Of a DNA stretch of 64,000 nt, positions 9,591 through 18,870 are shown one piece after another. Each line of letters begins with the position of its first letter. Within the stretch, counting starts at the first letter, position 1. The stretch spans positions 73,181 through 137,180 of the forward strand of contig JBPRGG010000087.1 of the NCBI GenBank assembly GCA_051418075.1. Reading direction: 5' to 3'. Both the position numbers and the translations under genes were made by a program. Below the pieces are notes generated by a model, which saw only the letters and a program-made list of their open reading frames with translations, was not told where the DNA came from and searched no databases. The stretch is from JBPRGG01 sp051418075 (lineage in GTDB: Bacteria > Bacteroidota > Bacteroidia > Cytophagales > Cyclobacteriaceae).

Positions 9591-9625
9591 GGGTGATCCT
9601 GTTCTATAAAGAATAGTGATCACCC
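9591..9625 (+). terminator. hairpin after the oxidoreductase/isomerase pair
   Basis: GGGTGATC (9591-9598) and GATCACCC (9618-9625) form a perfect 8-bp stem 10 nt after the stop codon, with a second small stem TTCT/AGAA inside the loop. There is no T-tract, so it may be a terminator helped by Rho or a 3'-end protecting structure. Confidence 0.5.
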
Positions 9626-9734
9626 GACACGTTTATCATGTAATAGATTCAGCCGGAACGTTTCAACACATGCTATAAGCGTTTTTAAATCAAGCAATAA
9701 TCCCATATTTTGTTCTATCTATGGGCCTATATAC

Positions 9735-9765
9735 TTGATACTGATTCAAAAATATCTTACCTTTC
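9735..9765 (+). promoter_or_regulatory. Bacteroidota-type promoter for the 605-residue gene
   Basis: TTG at 9735-9737, a 20-nt spacer, then TACCTTTC at 9758-9765 (one mismatch from TAnnTTTG), 22 nt before the ATG. Confidence 0.5.
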
Positions 9766-9787
9766 AAAATCATTTAATTTTTAGTTT

Positions 9788-11605
9788 ATGGAAAAATTTA
9801 AAACGCCTCACACCTTTCATATTCCGGTGATGGGTATTGGATATACCGTAGATACGCCGGTTAAAGTGGCAAAGTATGGTATATCTTCCGTAATATCCCT
9901 GGTTGATGACATGCTATTGGAGAGAATGCGGGAATTTTATAGTAAGAAGTTCAACCTTCCTTATAAACCAATTTTAGCCAGGGATGAAGATTGCCGGGCT
10001 CAAAGAATTACCTCCTACCTGAACCTGGTAGATGATCTGGTAACCCAAAACTTCAATGAGCTTAAGCAGTCTATCGCTGAAAAAAAGAAGGACTGGGATA
10101 AGTATTTCGACCTTTTACCTAATTTTTCAGAGGCGAAACTCAGGTTTCAGGAATTCATCAACAATCATCCGGTAAAAAAAGATATTCAGGCCTGGTTAAA
10201 TAAAAACCTGACTCTCGGAAGTATTGATGTGAACATTATGACCAAAATGGACCAGGAAAATTATCAGCACGGTAAGAAACTGCCCCAGGAGTATAATGAT
10301 GCCCATGCTGCTCTCAGAGGTTTTGCTGAAAGCAAACTGGAATCTTCCCTGGTTTTATCGGCTGGAATGAATCCTCGGTTGTACAGCTATTTTGAAAATT
10401 TCAATGATTTTTATCCTAACCAGGAAGGGAAATTAAAGAAAAAGATCATCTTAAAGGTCAGTGATTTTCGGTCTGCTTTAATTCAGGGTAAGTTTTTAGC
10501 CAAAAAAGGCATCTGGATCTCTGAATATCGAATAGAATCCGGGCTTAATTGTGGCGGACATGCTTTTGCCACTGACGGATATTTGCTGGGGCCGATCCTG
10601 CAGGAATTTAAGGACAAAAGAGAAATGCTGATCCGGTCTACCCATGAAGTATTAGTTCAGGCTTTGAAACAAAGCGGAAAATTTGTACCTGAGCAACCAA
10701 TGGAAGTTAAATTTTCAGCCCAGGGTGGTGTAGGTTCAGCCAGTGAACATCAATTCCTGCTGGAGTATTACAAACTGGATTCCATTGGCTGGGGAACGCC
10801 TTTTTTACTGGTACCTGAAGCTGTAAATGTTGACCCTGAGACCATTGAGCTTTTATCCAAAGCTAAAGAAGAAGATCTCTACCTTAGTGATGTTTCACCA
10901 TTAGGTGTGCCATTCAATAATGTCAGGAACAACACCAAAGACCTGGAAAAAATTGACTTTGTAAAAAAAGGTCGTCCTGGTACAACCTGCCCCAAGCAAC
11001 ATGCTCAATTCAACAAGGAATTTTCAGAACGTGCCATCTGTACCGCTTCCCGACAATATCAAAAGCAGAAAATCCACGAGCTTGAAGCTATGGAGCTTAC
11101 CCCTCAGGAATTTGACAAAGCTTTTGCTAAAATTGTAGAAAAATCCTGTATTTGTAATGGCTTAGGAATAACTCCATTACTGGTCAACAATCTGGATACC
11201 AAAGTGGAAGGTAAAGCTGTGTCTATATGTCCCGGGCCAAATATTGCCTATTTCAAAAGATCTGTTTCCTTTAAGGAAATGGTAGATCATATCTACGGCC
11301 GAACCAAGATCATACAGGATCAGGAAAGACCTAATTTGTTTGTGAAGGAACTGCATATTTATATTGATTACCTGAAGAAAAAGATCAGTGAACTGAAGGA
11401 GGATCAAGTATCTGATAAACAAATTGCTTATTTTATAACTTTCCGGGAAAATCTGCAGGTAGGTATTGAATACTATAAGGAGCTGATGCTTCAAGTAAAG
11501 CATCATTTTGATAACATCAAAGAATTCATCAGCCAGGATCTGAAGTCACTTGAAAATGAATTACAAAAATTAAACCTGGATAAGTTTACTTCAGTATCCA
11601 ACTAA
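9788..11605 (+). CDS. unrecognised 605-residue protein with clustered cysteines
   Basis: I do not recognise this as a characterised family. It has no signal peptide or transmembrane helix and ends in a charged, coiled-coil-prone helix (residues about 520-600). The N-terminus HIPVMGIGYTVDTP and the central segments NCGGHAF (C255) and GGVGSASEHQF followed by GWGTPFLLVPE loosely resemble the phosphate-binding loops of FMN-dependent TIM-barrel enzymes such as nitronate monooxygenase/PfaD; this is a weak visual similarity only. Cysteines C401, C418, C454, C456 and C481 (in TTCPKQ, AICTAS, SCICNG, ICPGPN) could hold a metal or iron-sulfur cluster. The gene is transcribed alone, with its own promoter and a strong terminator. 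Confidence 0.85.
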   Translation: MEKFKTPHTFHIPVMGIGYTVDTPVKVAKYGISSVISLVDDMLLERMREFYSKKFNLPYKPILARDEDCRAQRITSYLNLVDDLVTQNFNELKQSIAEKKKDWDKYFDLLPNFSEAKLRFQEFINNHPVKKDIQAWLNKNLTLGSIDVNIMTKMDQENYQHGKKLPQEYNDAHAALRGFAESKLESSLVLSAGMNPRLYSYFENFNDFYPNQEGKLKKKIILKVSDFRSALIQGKFLAKKGIWISEYRIESGLNCGGHAFATDGYLLGPILQEFKDKREMLIRSTHEVLVQALKQSGKFVPEQPMEVKFSAQGGVGSASEHQFLLEYYKLDSIGWGTPFLLVPEAVNVDPETIELLSKAKEEDLYLSDVSPLGVPFNNVRNNTKDLEKIDFVKKGRPGTTCPKQHAQFNKEFSERAICTASRQYQKQKIHELEAMELTPQEFDKAFAKIVEKSCICNGLGITPLLVNNLDTKVEGKAVSICPGPNIAYFKRSVSFKEMVDHIYGRTKIIQDQERPNLFVKELHIYIDYLKKKISELKEDQVSDKQIAYFITFRENLQVGIEYYKELMLQVKHHFDNIKEFISQDLKSLENELQKLNLDKFTSVSN

Positions 11606-11606
11606 A

Positions 11607-11650
11607 AATTAAAAGCCTCAGCTGAAAATACTGAGGCTTTTAATTTTTTT
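11607..11650. terminator. strong bidirectional terminator
   Basis: A perfect 15-bp stem: AATTAAAAGCCTCAG (11607-11621) pairs with CTGAGGCTTTTAATT (11631-11645), with a T-tract continuing to 11652 on the forward side and an A-rich left side for the reverse strand. It lies between convergent genes and serves both. Confidence 0.9.
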
Positions 11651-11651
11651 T

Positions 11652-13478
11652 TTAATAAAACCTGATCAACCCTGTTAACCAGGCCGCACTATGGGGAATC
11701 CAGTCCTCATCAGTAAATGAAAATGGTCCGTCATTCTCCCTGGTAGGATCAATATCAAACTGGAACTGGGTGCCTGCTGAAAACCCATTGCAAATCACCC
11801 CCCGGGTATTGAACCAGGTACCAGCCCAACGATCACCAATGTTGCAGATCATACTGGCCGGTAAGGCGGCCCCGGCAGGTACATCAGTACTATACACAAC
11901 GGCTTGTTTCAGATTTTCATTGGTAATTCCAGCGTTTAATCCGGCCAGCCACTGTAAATTGCTGTAAGCTATATCCTTTAATTCAGGTTCATCTAAAAGC
12001 CGGGCTAACTCCAAAGCCAGGGCTGCGGTATAGCCATAAATAGTATTTGTACCGTGAAAAGGGCCGGCAAACCAGATTGGTCCCTCCTGTCCGAATATGC
12101 CTAAAGGAACAATTTTAAAAGGATTTTGATCACAGACAGGGATCAGGTATCCCCGGGCAAAATTGGCCAGAGTGGATTGCCATTGGGCAGCATCTTCATG
12201 TTCAGGCCATAATGCCAGCATTTCCACCAAAGGCATCAGGTAATTGGGATAAATGCCCCCGATATCTGCTCCAAATTTATTATCTACTATACCGTGGCAC
12301 CAGGATTTTTCTGAATGGCTTGCACTGGTATATTCATAAAAATGTCCATAATAACCATTTTCAGCAGCCGTTTCCGGGATCTGCCGGTCCATTACCTTTT
12401 GGGCATAATCCAAACATTGTTGTTTGGCATTTTCGTCCCCATTGTGCCATTTTTCCAAAGAAGCCCAGCACAAGCTTACCAGTTCCCGGGTCATCCATTC
12501 ATCCGACGGAATTTCTGCTTCACGGGGCAATCCTCTTTGCCTTTTACTCATCCCCAGGTCACCCATCGGACTGGCCTGGTTTACCAGCCAATCAAAAGAA
12601 AGATCGGCAGACCGCTGATAAACTTCCTTTTGTTCCTGGTACTGTTCCGGCAAGAAACGGGCTGAACGGTATAATGCTATGACAGCTTTCACAACGTCAT
12701 GAGGCAGAATGTCATTTTCATGCCCCAAAAGGTCGTGTGACATTGCTCCCTGGGCATATCCTAATTCGGTGGCTTTTTGCTGGGTCATGACCAGGTATTC
12801 ACTGCCTATGGTGATCTGGGTATAGATCCGGTTCAGGAAATCCTGGTCAAACTGATCTGCCTTCTTTTCAATTAATTCGGTCAAGGCAATGATCATGGCA
12901 CTTTGGGCCGGGCTCTCCACCCATAAAGTGCCGGCATCCTGCCAGCCTGCCCCTACTTTAGTAAAATGCTTTCTCCTTTCCAGCATATCCACAGAGGAAT
13001 AAGGTACTGTTTCATTCCATAAAATATGAGAGCCCACTTTCAATCCCTGATCTTCAAAAACCAATTGTTCATCTGATAAAACCTGTATATTCCATTCACC
13101 CGATACGGCAATGTCTGTGAATTCGGCTATCCACCAGTGACTTTTCCACAGATCGCCCCAATATTTAAAGTTGACACGGTAAGCATTGTCATTGTCAACC
13201 GGAATTAATTTGCACACCGGTGAAGATGACACCAATTCTTTTCGGGGTAATCTTAATATGACCCTGACTGGCTGTCCCGGTTCATAACCTACTTGAGAAA
13301 ATAATAATCCCGCCACTCCATCAGCAGCCTGGTAATTTGCTCCCTTAAATAAAGGAAAATCGGCTGGTGTCTTTTTCTCCTCAGGGTTGGAACAGGAAGA
13401 AATGGTAGTACCGGCTATCAATCCTGTAGCCAGGGCGGAAGATTTTAAGAAAGTTCGCCTGCTTTGATGCTTTTTCAT
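11652..13478 (-). CDS. Tat-exported GH9-like six-hairpin protein
   Basis: A 608-residue protein. I start it at the ATG 13476-13478 rather than the upstream TTG because the Tat signal SRRTFLKSSA follows it directly; the signal ends in TTISSC, a lipobox, so this is probably a Tat-exported lipoprotein. Residues about 55-150 are an Ig-like domain starting FSQVGYEPGQPVRVIL, typical of the N-terminal domain of family 9 glycoside hydrolases. The rest looks like an (alpha/alpha)6 barrel, with GWQDAGTL where GH9 enzymes have DAGD, and a C-terminal TDEDWIPHSAAW where the acid Glu is expected. The second Asp of DAGD is Thr, so activity on cellulose-like glucans is uncertain. It lies 33 nt downstream of another six-hairpin lipoprotein gene in the same operon. 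Confidence 0.7.
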   Translation of the reverse strand: MKKHQSRRTFLKSSALATGLIAGTTISSCSNPEEKKTPADFPLFKGANYQAADGVAGLLFSQVGYEPGQPVRVILRLPRKELVSSSPVCKLIPVDNDNAYRVNFKYWGDLWKSHWWIAEFTDIAVSGEWNIQVLSDEQLVFEDQGLKVGSHILWNETVPYSSVDMLERRKHFTKVGAGWQDAGTLWVESPAQSAMIIALTELIEKKADQFDQDFLNRIYTQITIGSEYLVMTQQKATELGYAQGAMSHDLLGHENDILPHDVVKAVIALYRSARFLPEQYQEQKEVYQRSADLSFDWLVNQASPMGDLGMSKRQRGLPREAEIPSDEWMTRELVSLCWASLEKWHNGDENAKQQCLDYAQKVMDRQIPETAAENGYYGHFYEYTSASHSEKSWCHGIVDNKFGADIGGIYPNYLMPLVEMLALWPEHEDAAQWQSTLANFARGYLIPVCDQNPFKIVPLGIFGQEGPIWFAGPFHGTNTIYGYTAALALELARLLDEPELKDIAYSNLQWLAGLNAGITNENLKQAVVYSTDVPAGAALPASMICNIGDRWAGTWFNTRGVICNGFSAGTQFQFDIDPTRENDGPFSFTDEDWIPHSAAWLTGLIRFY

Positions 13479-13511
13479 GTATATCAATTATTCTTCAATA
13501 GTTGTAAATTG

Positions 13512-15815
13512 CTAATTTTCTAATACAATAGGCGTATCACCATCAAACGTCAGGGTTACCCTTTGGTTTCCCTCAAAATGATCAGGTCCTTCTTTATGGC
13601 CGCTGGCATGAATATGATCCGCCTGTTGAGATACCTGCAACTCAATGTTTTCTGTAAAACCCGGTTTGATAGATACTTTAAAATGGTCATCTTTCCAATT
13701 ACCTGAAATCTCTGCTCCTCCATCTACCACGATACCATGAAATGAAAGCCCCTGGGTTTTCCACTCAGGCAATAAAGTAGCAAAAAGATCTATATAGCCT
13801 CTCCAATCCTGTACCACAGCATCGGTAAAAGCCTGTTGATAAAGACCCTGGGTGGGGAAATAGTAAGACAAGTTGAGGGTATACCGTTCCCAGAAAGTAA
13901 ATTCATAAAACTGAATCCACCTGGGATCAGCTCCGGCAAAATACTGAATAGCACTAAGGTCTCTGGCAAAGGCTTCTTCTGAGCCCATCCTACTGGAAGC
14001 CAAAGCAAAAGCGCCGTAGGTCCAACCATGTGACACTGGTTTTTTGGCCTGAGCCGTAAGTTCATAGCGATTTTGCCAGGCAGTTTGAGCCGGCCCTCCC
14101 TCAGGCACCAGGTCTCCCATTGGACAAAATGTTATGGCATTTAATTGTACCGGATGTTTTTGGCTGTTTGGTGGGCGATCATCTCCTTCATATGTGCGAT
14201 AATAGCCTGTACTTTTTAATAATTTATCTCTCTCCAGGCCAGCCTCTAAAATAGTCTCAGCTTGCTGTACCAATTCAGGCTCAGGGTTGTCCACCAATTC
14301 GGCAGCTTTCAGATAATTTCGGGCTGAATATTCTGCACTGTAAGATGCACATAAAAGGTTTTTAGAACTTTCCAGCCGGGATGCTTCATCCTGACCAGCC
14401 GCTTTATGATGATTTACATCAAAAGTCCCCTCCTGATTGGGGTGGATCACATTGGTATAAAATCGCCACACTTCCTCCATAATAGGGAAATATTCCTGCA
14501 AAAATGCCTGATCTCCGGTTCGTTGATAAAAATGCCAAACCATAGCTGATACATAGGCCGGGTTATGTATTTCATAGGAATCATTACTGACTGCACCGTG
14601 TTTTTCAAATTGATCCCATTGATCAAAGGGTGGGGTCCAGGGATAAAAACCTCCGGCCACATCCATGATCCTTACACTGTATTTCTTCACTTCCGGCAGA
14701 ATATCCAGCCAGTATTTCATGGCCTTGCGGTACCTTTCAAAATGCCGGGTCCTGGTCAGATTTTCAGCTACATAATATACATCCTGGGGAAAGGTAAATC
14801 CCCAGATATTGGTATTCATACCGGTAGGAATAAGTGCTTTTTCCGGAACCAGGGGAAAATTACTCAGGTTGTAATAATTTGCCCGGTTCCAGATGTTATG
14901 GGCCCGATCTTCGGGAAAATCAATCCAAGACTTTTCCCAATCTTCCTCCCAACGACGGGTATGAGTAGCTAATAATTGATCAAAAGTCTGATCAACCACC
15001 TCAGAATTATTCAGATCAGGGCGTTCAATCAGTATCTTTATAATATTTTCTTCATTTTTTAACCTGATATGAATCTCATTCCCTGATTGAATGATCTCAT
15101 TATTGGATATCACAGACCAGTTGGTGGTGGTCATATTTGTACTTGATGTGATCCGGGCCTGATTGCCCTGCACCTGGAGATCCAGTTTTACCGGTTCTGC
15201 TTTCCATTTGATATCTGCATTCTGGGAAGACGAAGTTTCAGCATTTATCTTAATGACCAATTCCTTATCCGCATATTCTGGTTTTCGCAAAATTTTCATG
15301 AGGAATAAATTGGGCTGAGTCTGATGTGCCAGCGCAGTGATTTCTGTGGGTCCATATAAGTCATACCGGGTAGTAAGCGTCCCCTGGTAAATATCAAGTT
15401 CCTGATTGTAACCGGTTGTTTCCATCATGTTCAGTACAGAGCTACCGTCGGCAAATTCGGCCTGGATAATGGCCAATGGGAGTTGAGCCTGACGGGTATT
15501 TTCAGCCATATAAAACTGATCAATATAACCCAATACAGTTCGTCCTTCAGGTATGCCCTTATTGGGTCTGCTCTGAAAGCCCATATGATCAAAACTACCA
15601 CCTAATATGCCATTGGCAATATAAGGAGGAACATGGGAATGTCCTGTCTGAAAAGCAGCAGAATCATAAAGGATATTGGCTTTACGAACTATCTCAGCCA
15701 CACTTTTATCAGTAAACCTGGCTTCATTAGTCACAGATGTTTCATTGGATTGGCAAGCCATCAATAAATTAACCCATACCACTATCAGCCAGATGTAGTT
15801 TTTTTTCTTTAGCAT
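13512..15815 (-). CDS. lipoprotein with six-hairpin glycosidase fold (GH65/GH95-like)
   Basis: A 767-residue protein with a lipoprotein signal (LLMACQSN, Cys about 21). The N-terminal half is beta-sandwich-like (residues 40-290). The region from about 310 to 650 has the repeated aromatic helices of an (alpha/alpha)6 barrel, with NIWGFTFPQDVYYV, GGFYPWTPPFDQWD and CASYSAEYSARNYLKAA; a C-terminal beta domain follows (HGIVVDGGAEISGNWKDD). This order resembles clan GH-L/GH95-type enzymes acting on sugar residues, but I cannot name a family or substrate. It is the first gene of a two-gene operon with the GH9-like protein, so the two probably attack the same glycan at the cell surface or in the periplasm. 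Confidence 0.7.
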   Translation of the reverse strand: MLKKKNYIWLIVVWVNLLMACQSNETSVTNEARFTDKSVAEIVRKANILYDSAAFQTGHSHVPPYIANGILGGSFDHMGFQSRPNKGIPEGRTVLGYIDQFYMAENTRQAQLPLAIIQAEFADGSSVLNMMETTGYNQELDIYQGTLTTRYDLYGPTEITALAHQTQPNLFLMKILRKPEYADKELVIKINAETSSSQNADIKWKAEPVKLDLQVQGNQARITSSTNMTTTNWSVISNNEIIQSGNEIHIRLKNEENIIKILIERPDLNNSEVVDQTFDQLLATHTRRWEEDWEKSWIDFPEDRAHNIWNRANYYNLSNFPLVPEKALIPTGMNTNIWGFTFPQDVYYVAENLTRTRHFERYRKAMKYWLDILPEVKKYSVRIMDVAGGFYPWTPPFDQWDQFEKHGAVSNDSYEIHNPAYVSAMVWHFYQRTGDQAFLQEYFPIMEEVWRFYTNVIHPNQEGTFDVNHHKAAGQDEASRLESSKNLLCASYSAEYSARNYLKAAELVDNPEPELVQQAETILEAGLERDKLLKSTGYYRTYEGDDRPPNSQKHPVQLNAITFCPMGDLVPEGGPAQTAWQNRYELTAQAKKPVSHGWTYGAFALASSRMGSEEAFARDLSAIQYFAGADPRWIQFYEFTFWERYTLNLSYYFPTQGLYQQAFTDAVVQDWRGYIDLFATLLPEWKTQGLSFHGIVVDGGAEISGNWKDDHFKVSIKPGFTENIELQVSQQADHIHASGHKEGPDHFEGNQRVTLTFDGDTPIVLEN

Positions 15816-16080
15816 AATTGAATTATTTGCAAATTAGAACCGGCCCTAATTTATTAATTTTATAAGGACTAAGCAATGTTGTATTTTTTCAAAACGCTAA
15901 CCACACCGGAAATCGTGAAAGATAGTAATTTCTGGCCGGCAGAGATCAAATGCACTCTTCCTGATTTTTTGTTTTCTGCAATCATTTGATCCTGAGAATT
16001 TAATGCAATAAAACTGTTTGAGCTAAGGGTAAATTAAAGATAAAATGCCTGTTGAGCTTTTTTAAACGGGGAAAAAGGAT

Positions 16081-16088
16081 TAAATTTG
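16081..16088 (+). promoter_or_regulatory. -7 element TAAATTTG
   Basis: An exact match to TAnnTTTG, 20 nt before the ATG of the 83-residue gene. The nearest upstream TTG (near 16052) is further away than the ideal 19-22 nt, so only the -7 box is firm. Confidence 0.45.
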
Positions 16089-16107
16089 CCTACGAACTTA
16101 TTGTATT

Positions 16108-16359
16108 ATGAACCTTAACGATTTCAAAAAGCTACCTAAAGTCATCAGATATTGTCATCTGTATAATGAAGGGATTGTATTGCTTAGTTTACCCGCTGGA
16201 AAGCACCAAAAGAAGGTTTTATATGCTGTAGATAGCTTTTTTGTGGAGGTAGAGTTTAATTTAAAAAATAAAAGGGTATTATCTCTTAAACCTTTAATCA
16301 ACCAGGAGCAACTTTCTCCTTACCTGGACCAGATCTCCATCAAACATCTTCCTCTGTAA
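16108..16359 (+). CDS. small conserved-looking hypothetical protein
   Basis: An 83-residue protein without signal peptide or transmembrane segment. Codon use matches the neighbours and an exact TAnnTTTG box lies just upstream, which supports a real gene. The sequence (LPKVIRYCHLYNEGIVLLSL, then a YAVDSFFVEVEFN strand pair) suggests a small alpha/beta protein. No function is recognised. It lies between the glycosidase operon promoter and the YihY gene. Confidence 0.65.
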   Translation: MNLNDFKKLPKVIRYCHLYNEGIVLLSLPAGKHQKKVLYAVDSFFVEVEFNLKNKRVLSLKPLINQEQLSPYLDQISIKHLPL

Positions 16360-16422
16360 TTCTCCGTCTTCCCTGATATCCTGACCTTCAGGCATTTATA
16401 ATTAAACATAAGTAGACCCTGA

Positions 16423-16451
16423 CTGTTAAAATTTTGTAAAATTTTTAACAG
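16423..16451 (+). repeat. near-perfect palindrome upstream of yihY-like gene
   Basis: CTGTTAAAATTTT and AAAATTTTTAACAG flank a GT centre; the arms match apart from one extra A/T. It lies 64 nt after the stop of the 83-residue gene and 27 nt before the next ATG. It could be a terminator hairpin (T-rich sequence follows) or an operator. Confidence 0.55.
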
Positions 16452-16477
16452 CTTATTTTATTTATAGCGCTTACCTT

Positions 16478-17398
16478 ATGAATCAATCAAGCCATATTAA
16501 AACTTTTGATTTTAAAAACACCGGGAAATACCTGAAGAAGACCTTTAAATCATGGAATCAGCATGACCCATTTCGCTTAAGTGCAGTGGTAGCCTATTAC
16601 ACCCTGTTTTCATTACCTGCACTGCTGATCATCATTATTAATGCTGCCGGGGCTATTTATGGCGAACAGGCTGTACAAGGAAAAATCACCGCTGAAATAG
16701 AAACTGTTTTGGGGTCAAATACAGCCCAACAGGTACAGACCATGCTTTCTAATGTCAGTGCCAATAAAAGTTCAGTTTGGGCTACTATCATCAGTATTGC
16801 CACTTTGATTTTTGGTGCTACCGGAGCATTTTACCAGCTGCAAAAATCACTGGATGTGGTTTGGAATGTGAAGCAGGACCCTAATAGTGGTATTAAAAAA
16901 GTGCTTTTTGATAGGGCTACCGGGTTTGGCTTGATCATTATCATTGCATTTTTGTTATTGATCACACTGATATTGACCACTGCCTTATCAGTTTTGAGTG
17001 ACTGGATCCAGCAACAACTGCCCGATTTTATGATCTATGTATTTTACCTGGTAAATTTTCTGGTTTCACTGGCTATTATCACCTTATTGTTTGCACTGAT
17101 CTTTAAGGTGCTGCCTGATGTAAAAGTCCCTTGGAAAGCCGTTTGGATGGGTGCTTTATTCACTGCGATATTATTTGTTGTGGCAAAGTTTTTATTGGGA
17201 ATTTATTTTGGGATGGCTGAACCAGGCTCTGTTTACGGTGCCGCCGGATCCATTGTACTGATATTATTATGGGTTTCCTATTCCTGTATGATCTTGTTTT
17301 TCGGAGCTGAATTTACAAAGATCTACAGCCATGAAAATAATATAAATGTACCTGTGAGTCCTTATGCCGTAAAGGTAAAGGAGGAAATTGTTTCATAA
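16478..17398 (+). CDS. YihY/BrkB family inner-membrane protein
   Basis: A 306-residue integral membrane protein with six predicted helices. It shows the family pattern: AVVAYYTLFSLPALL near residue 40, the IFGATGAFYQLQKSLDVVWNV segment around residue 115, and GSVYGAAGSIVLILLWVSY near residue 255. The family was once called ribonuclease BN by mistake; its true transport role is not settled. The start ATG follows the palindrome at 16423-16451. It is monocistronic and convergent with an MFS gene across a shared terminator. Confidence 0.9.
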   Translation: MNQSSHIKTFDFKNTGKYLKKTFKSWNQHDPFRLSAVVAYYTLFSLPALLIIIINAAGAIYGEQAVQGKITAEIETVLGSNTAQQVQTMLSNVSANKSSVWATIISIATLIFGATGAFYQLQKSLDVVWNVKQDPNSGIKKVLFDRATGFGLIIIIAFLLLITLILTTALSVLSDWIQQQLPDFMIYVFYLVNFLVSLAIITLLFALIFKVLPDVKVPWKAVWMGALFTAILFVVAKFLLGIYFGMAEPGSVYGAAGSIVLILLWVSYSCMILFFGAEFTKIYSHENNINVPVSPYAVKVKEEIVS

Positions 17399-17451
17399 TA
17401 TATAATCATCCTTTTTTTCCCTGTCCAGTATTCCTTAAAGGAATGGATACT

Positions 17452-17486
17452 AAAAAACGGCCTGATATAAAACAATCAGGCCGTTT
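17452..17486 (-). terminator. intrinsic terminator of the MFS gene
   Basis: AAACGGCCTGAT (17455-17466) and ATCAGGCCGTTT (17475-17486) form a perfect 12-bp stem; on the reverse strand it is followed by a T-run (A-run 17452-17457). It can also stop forward transcripts from the YihY gene. Confidence 0.88.
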
Positions 17487-17503
17487 ACTTCAGATAGAAC
17501 TTA

Positions 17504-18721
17504 TTAAGCCTCAGCCAATTGATTTTCTTTCTTGCTCCTGGTACGCTGATAAATAAACAATCCGGTAAATGCCACGGCCAAAATAACTGTTACAATCACT
17601 ACCATTCGTAAAGTAGCAGATCCCGCTGCTAATTGATCTCCCAATTGTATCATACGCAAATCATAAATATATCCTAATACAGACTGGGCGATTGCTCCTC
17701 CCAGGAAACCAATTCCTCCCATAATGGCTAATCCTAAAGCACCACTGGAGGGAATATTTTCAGAGACAAATCCCAACATGGTGGGCCAGAAATAAGTGAT
17801 TCCAATGGCGAAAACCGCAGCAGCTCCAAAACTCCAATAGCCAGAAGAATAGCTAAGTAGATACAAGCCAATACCGGCAAAAACAGCCGAAAACAGCAAT
17901 ACTCCTGATGGAGAAAAACGATGAACGATTGGTCCGGCAGCAGAACGTCCCAGGGCCATAATTCCTGATACCCAAACCAGTAATAAAATAGAGCTTAATC
18001 CTTCTTCAACCATGGCATTTTCCAGCAATGCCGGAATCCACTGATTGGCACCCAATTCAGTAAAGGCAGTCATCAGCATTAATACGGCCATAAAAATAAA
18101 CAAGGGAGAAACACAGGCTTTCAGCATATCTTTATAAGAAAAGCCTTTGGATACTCTCTCAGTGGCGGGAAAATCCAGTTTTAAAAACAGGTAACCATAA
18201 ATTAAAGTGGGAATTAACATAACAGCCATATGGATCTTCCAACCAAAACCAATGGAATTTAAAAAGAATACCATTAATCCGCCTATTACAATTCCGCCGG
18301 GGAACCAGACATGAAATTGATTTAATTTTTTAGTCTTTTCTTCTACATACATAGAAGTAATAAGAGGATTTGTAGCTGCCTCGACACTTCCGTTGGCAAT
18401 TCCGATAAAAAGGGTTGAAATAAACAGGCCCCAGAAACCGCCGGCAAAAATGGTAAGCAAAATACCCAATACATGACCAGCAAAAGCGATTACCAACACC
18501 CGTTTCATACCCATAATATCCACCAATGGTCCGAAAATTACCATGGCCACCGTAAAACCCCAAAAAGCTGTACCTACAATCCAGCCCACTTCCGTGGCAG
18601 AAAGGGCAAATTCGCCCTGCCAGGGTTCTATCATGCCAGCCCGGGTGGCAAATGTCAGGGCAGTTACTACCAGCGCCATACAGCTGGCATTAAATAACAA
18701 TGACTTTTTAATATTCTCCAT
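17504..18721 (-). CDS. MFS permease
   Basis: A 405-residue protein with twelve hydrophobic helices. The loop between helices 2 and 3 reads GPLVDIMGMKRVL, the MFS signature (G-x-L-x-D-x-x-G-R/K-R). FHVWFPGGIVIGG in helix 5 and the GxxxG-rich helix LGLAIMGGIGFLGGAI resemble sugar-proton symporters of the FucP/GlcP-like group, but the substrate is not readable. It lies 149 nt downstream of glgX on the same strand and may share its transcript, which would fit uptake of a sugar feeding glycogen or maltodextrin turnover. Confidence 0.88.
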   Translation of the reverse strand: MENIKKSLLFNASCMALVVTALTFATRAGMIEPWQGEFALSATEVGWIVGTAFWGFTVAMVIFGPLVDIMGMKRVLVIAFAGHVLGILLTIFAGGFWGLFISTLFIGIANGSVEAATNPLITSMYVEEKTKKLNQFHVWFPGGIVIGGLMVFFLNSIGFGWKIHMAVMLIPTLIYGYLFLKLDFPATERVSKGFSYKDMLKACVSPLFIFMAVLMLMTAFTELGANQWIPALLENAMVEEGLSSILLLVWVSGIMALGRSAAGPIVHRFSPSGVLLFSAVFAGIGLYLLSYSSGYWSFGAAAVFAIGITYFWPTMLGFVSENIPSSGALGLAIMGGIGFLGGAIAQSVLGYIYDLRMIQLGDQLAAGSATLRMVVIVTVILAVAFTGLFIYQRTRSKKENQLAEA

Positions 18722-18870
18722 AATTTTAGGTTTATGATTTTTTTATTAAAATAATAAAAATAAATAATATAGACCTAAAAGCCATTGAATTTTCTAATGA
18801 TTGTATAAAAATTATGAAGAAATATTTATCGTAAAATTATATGATCTTCTGACTGGTATTTCCAGAGTTA

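Noticed and set aside
12212..12682. A 156-codon forward ORF inside the GH9-like gene
   Set aside because: Antisense to a well-supported gene, with proline- and histidine-rich composition typical of shadow frames.
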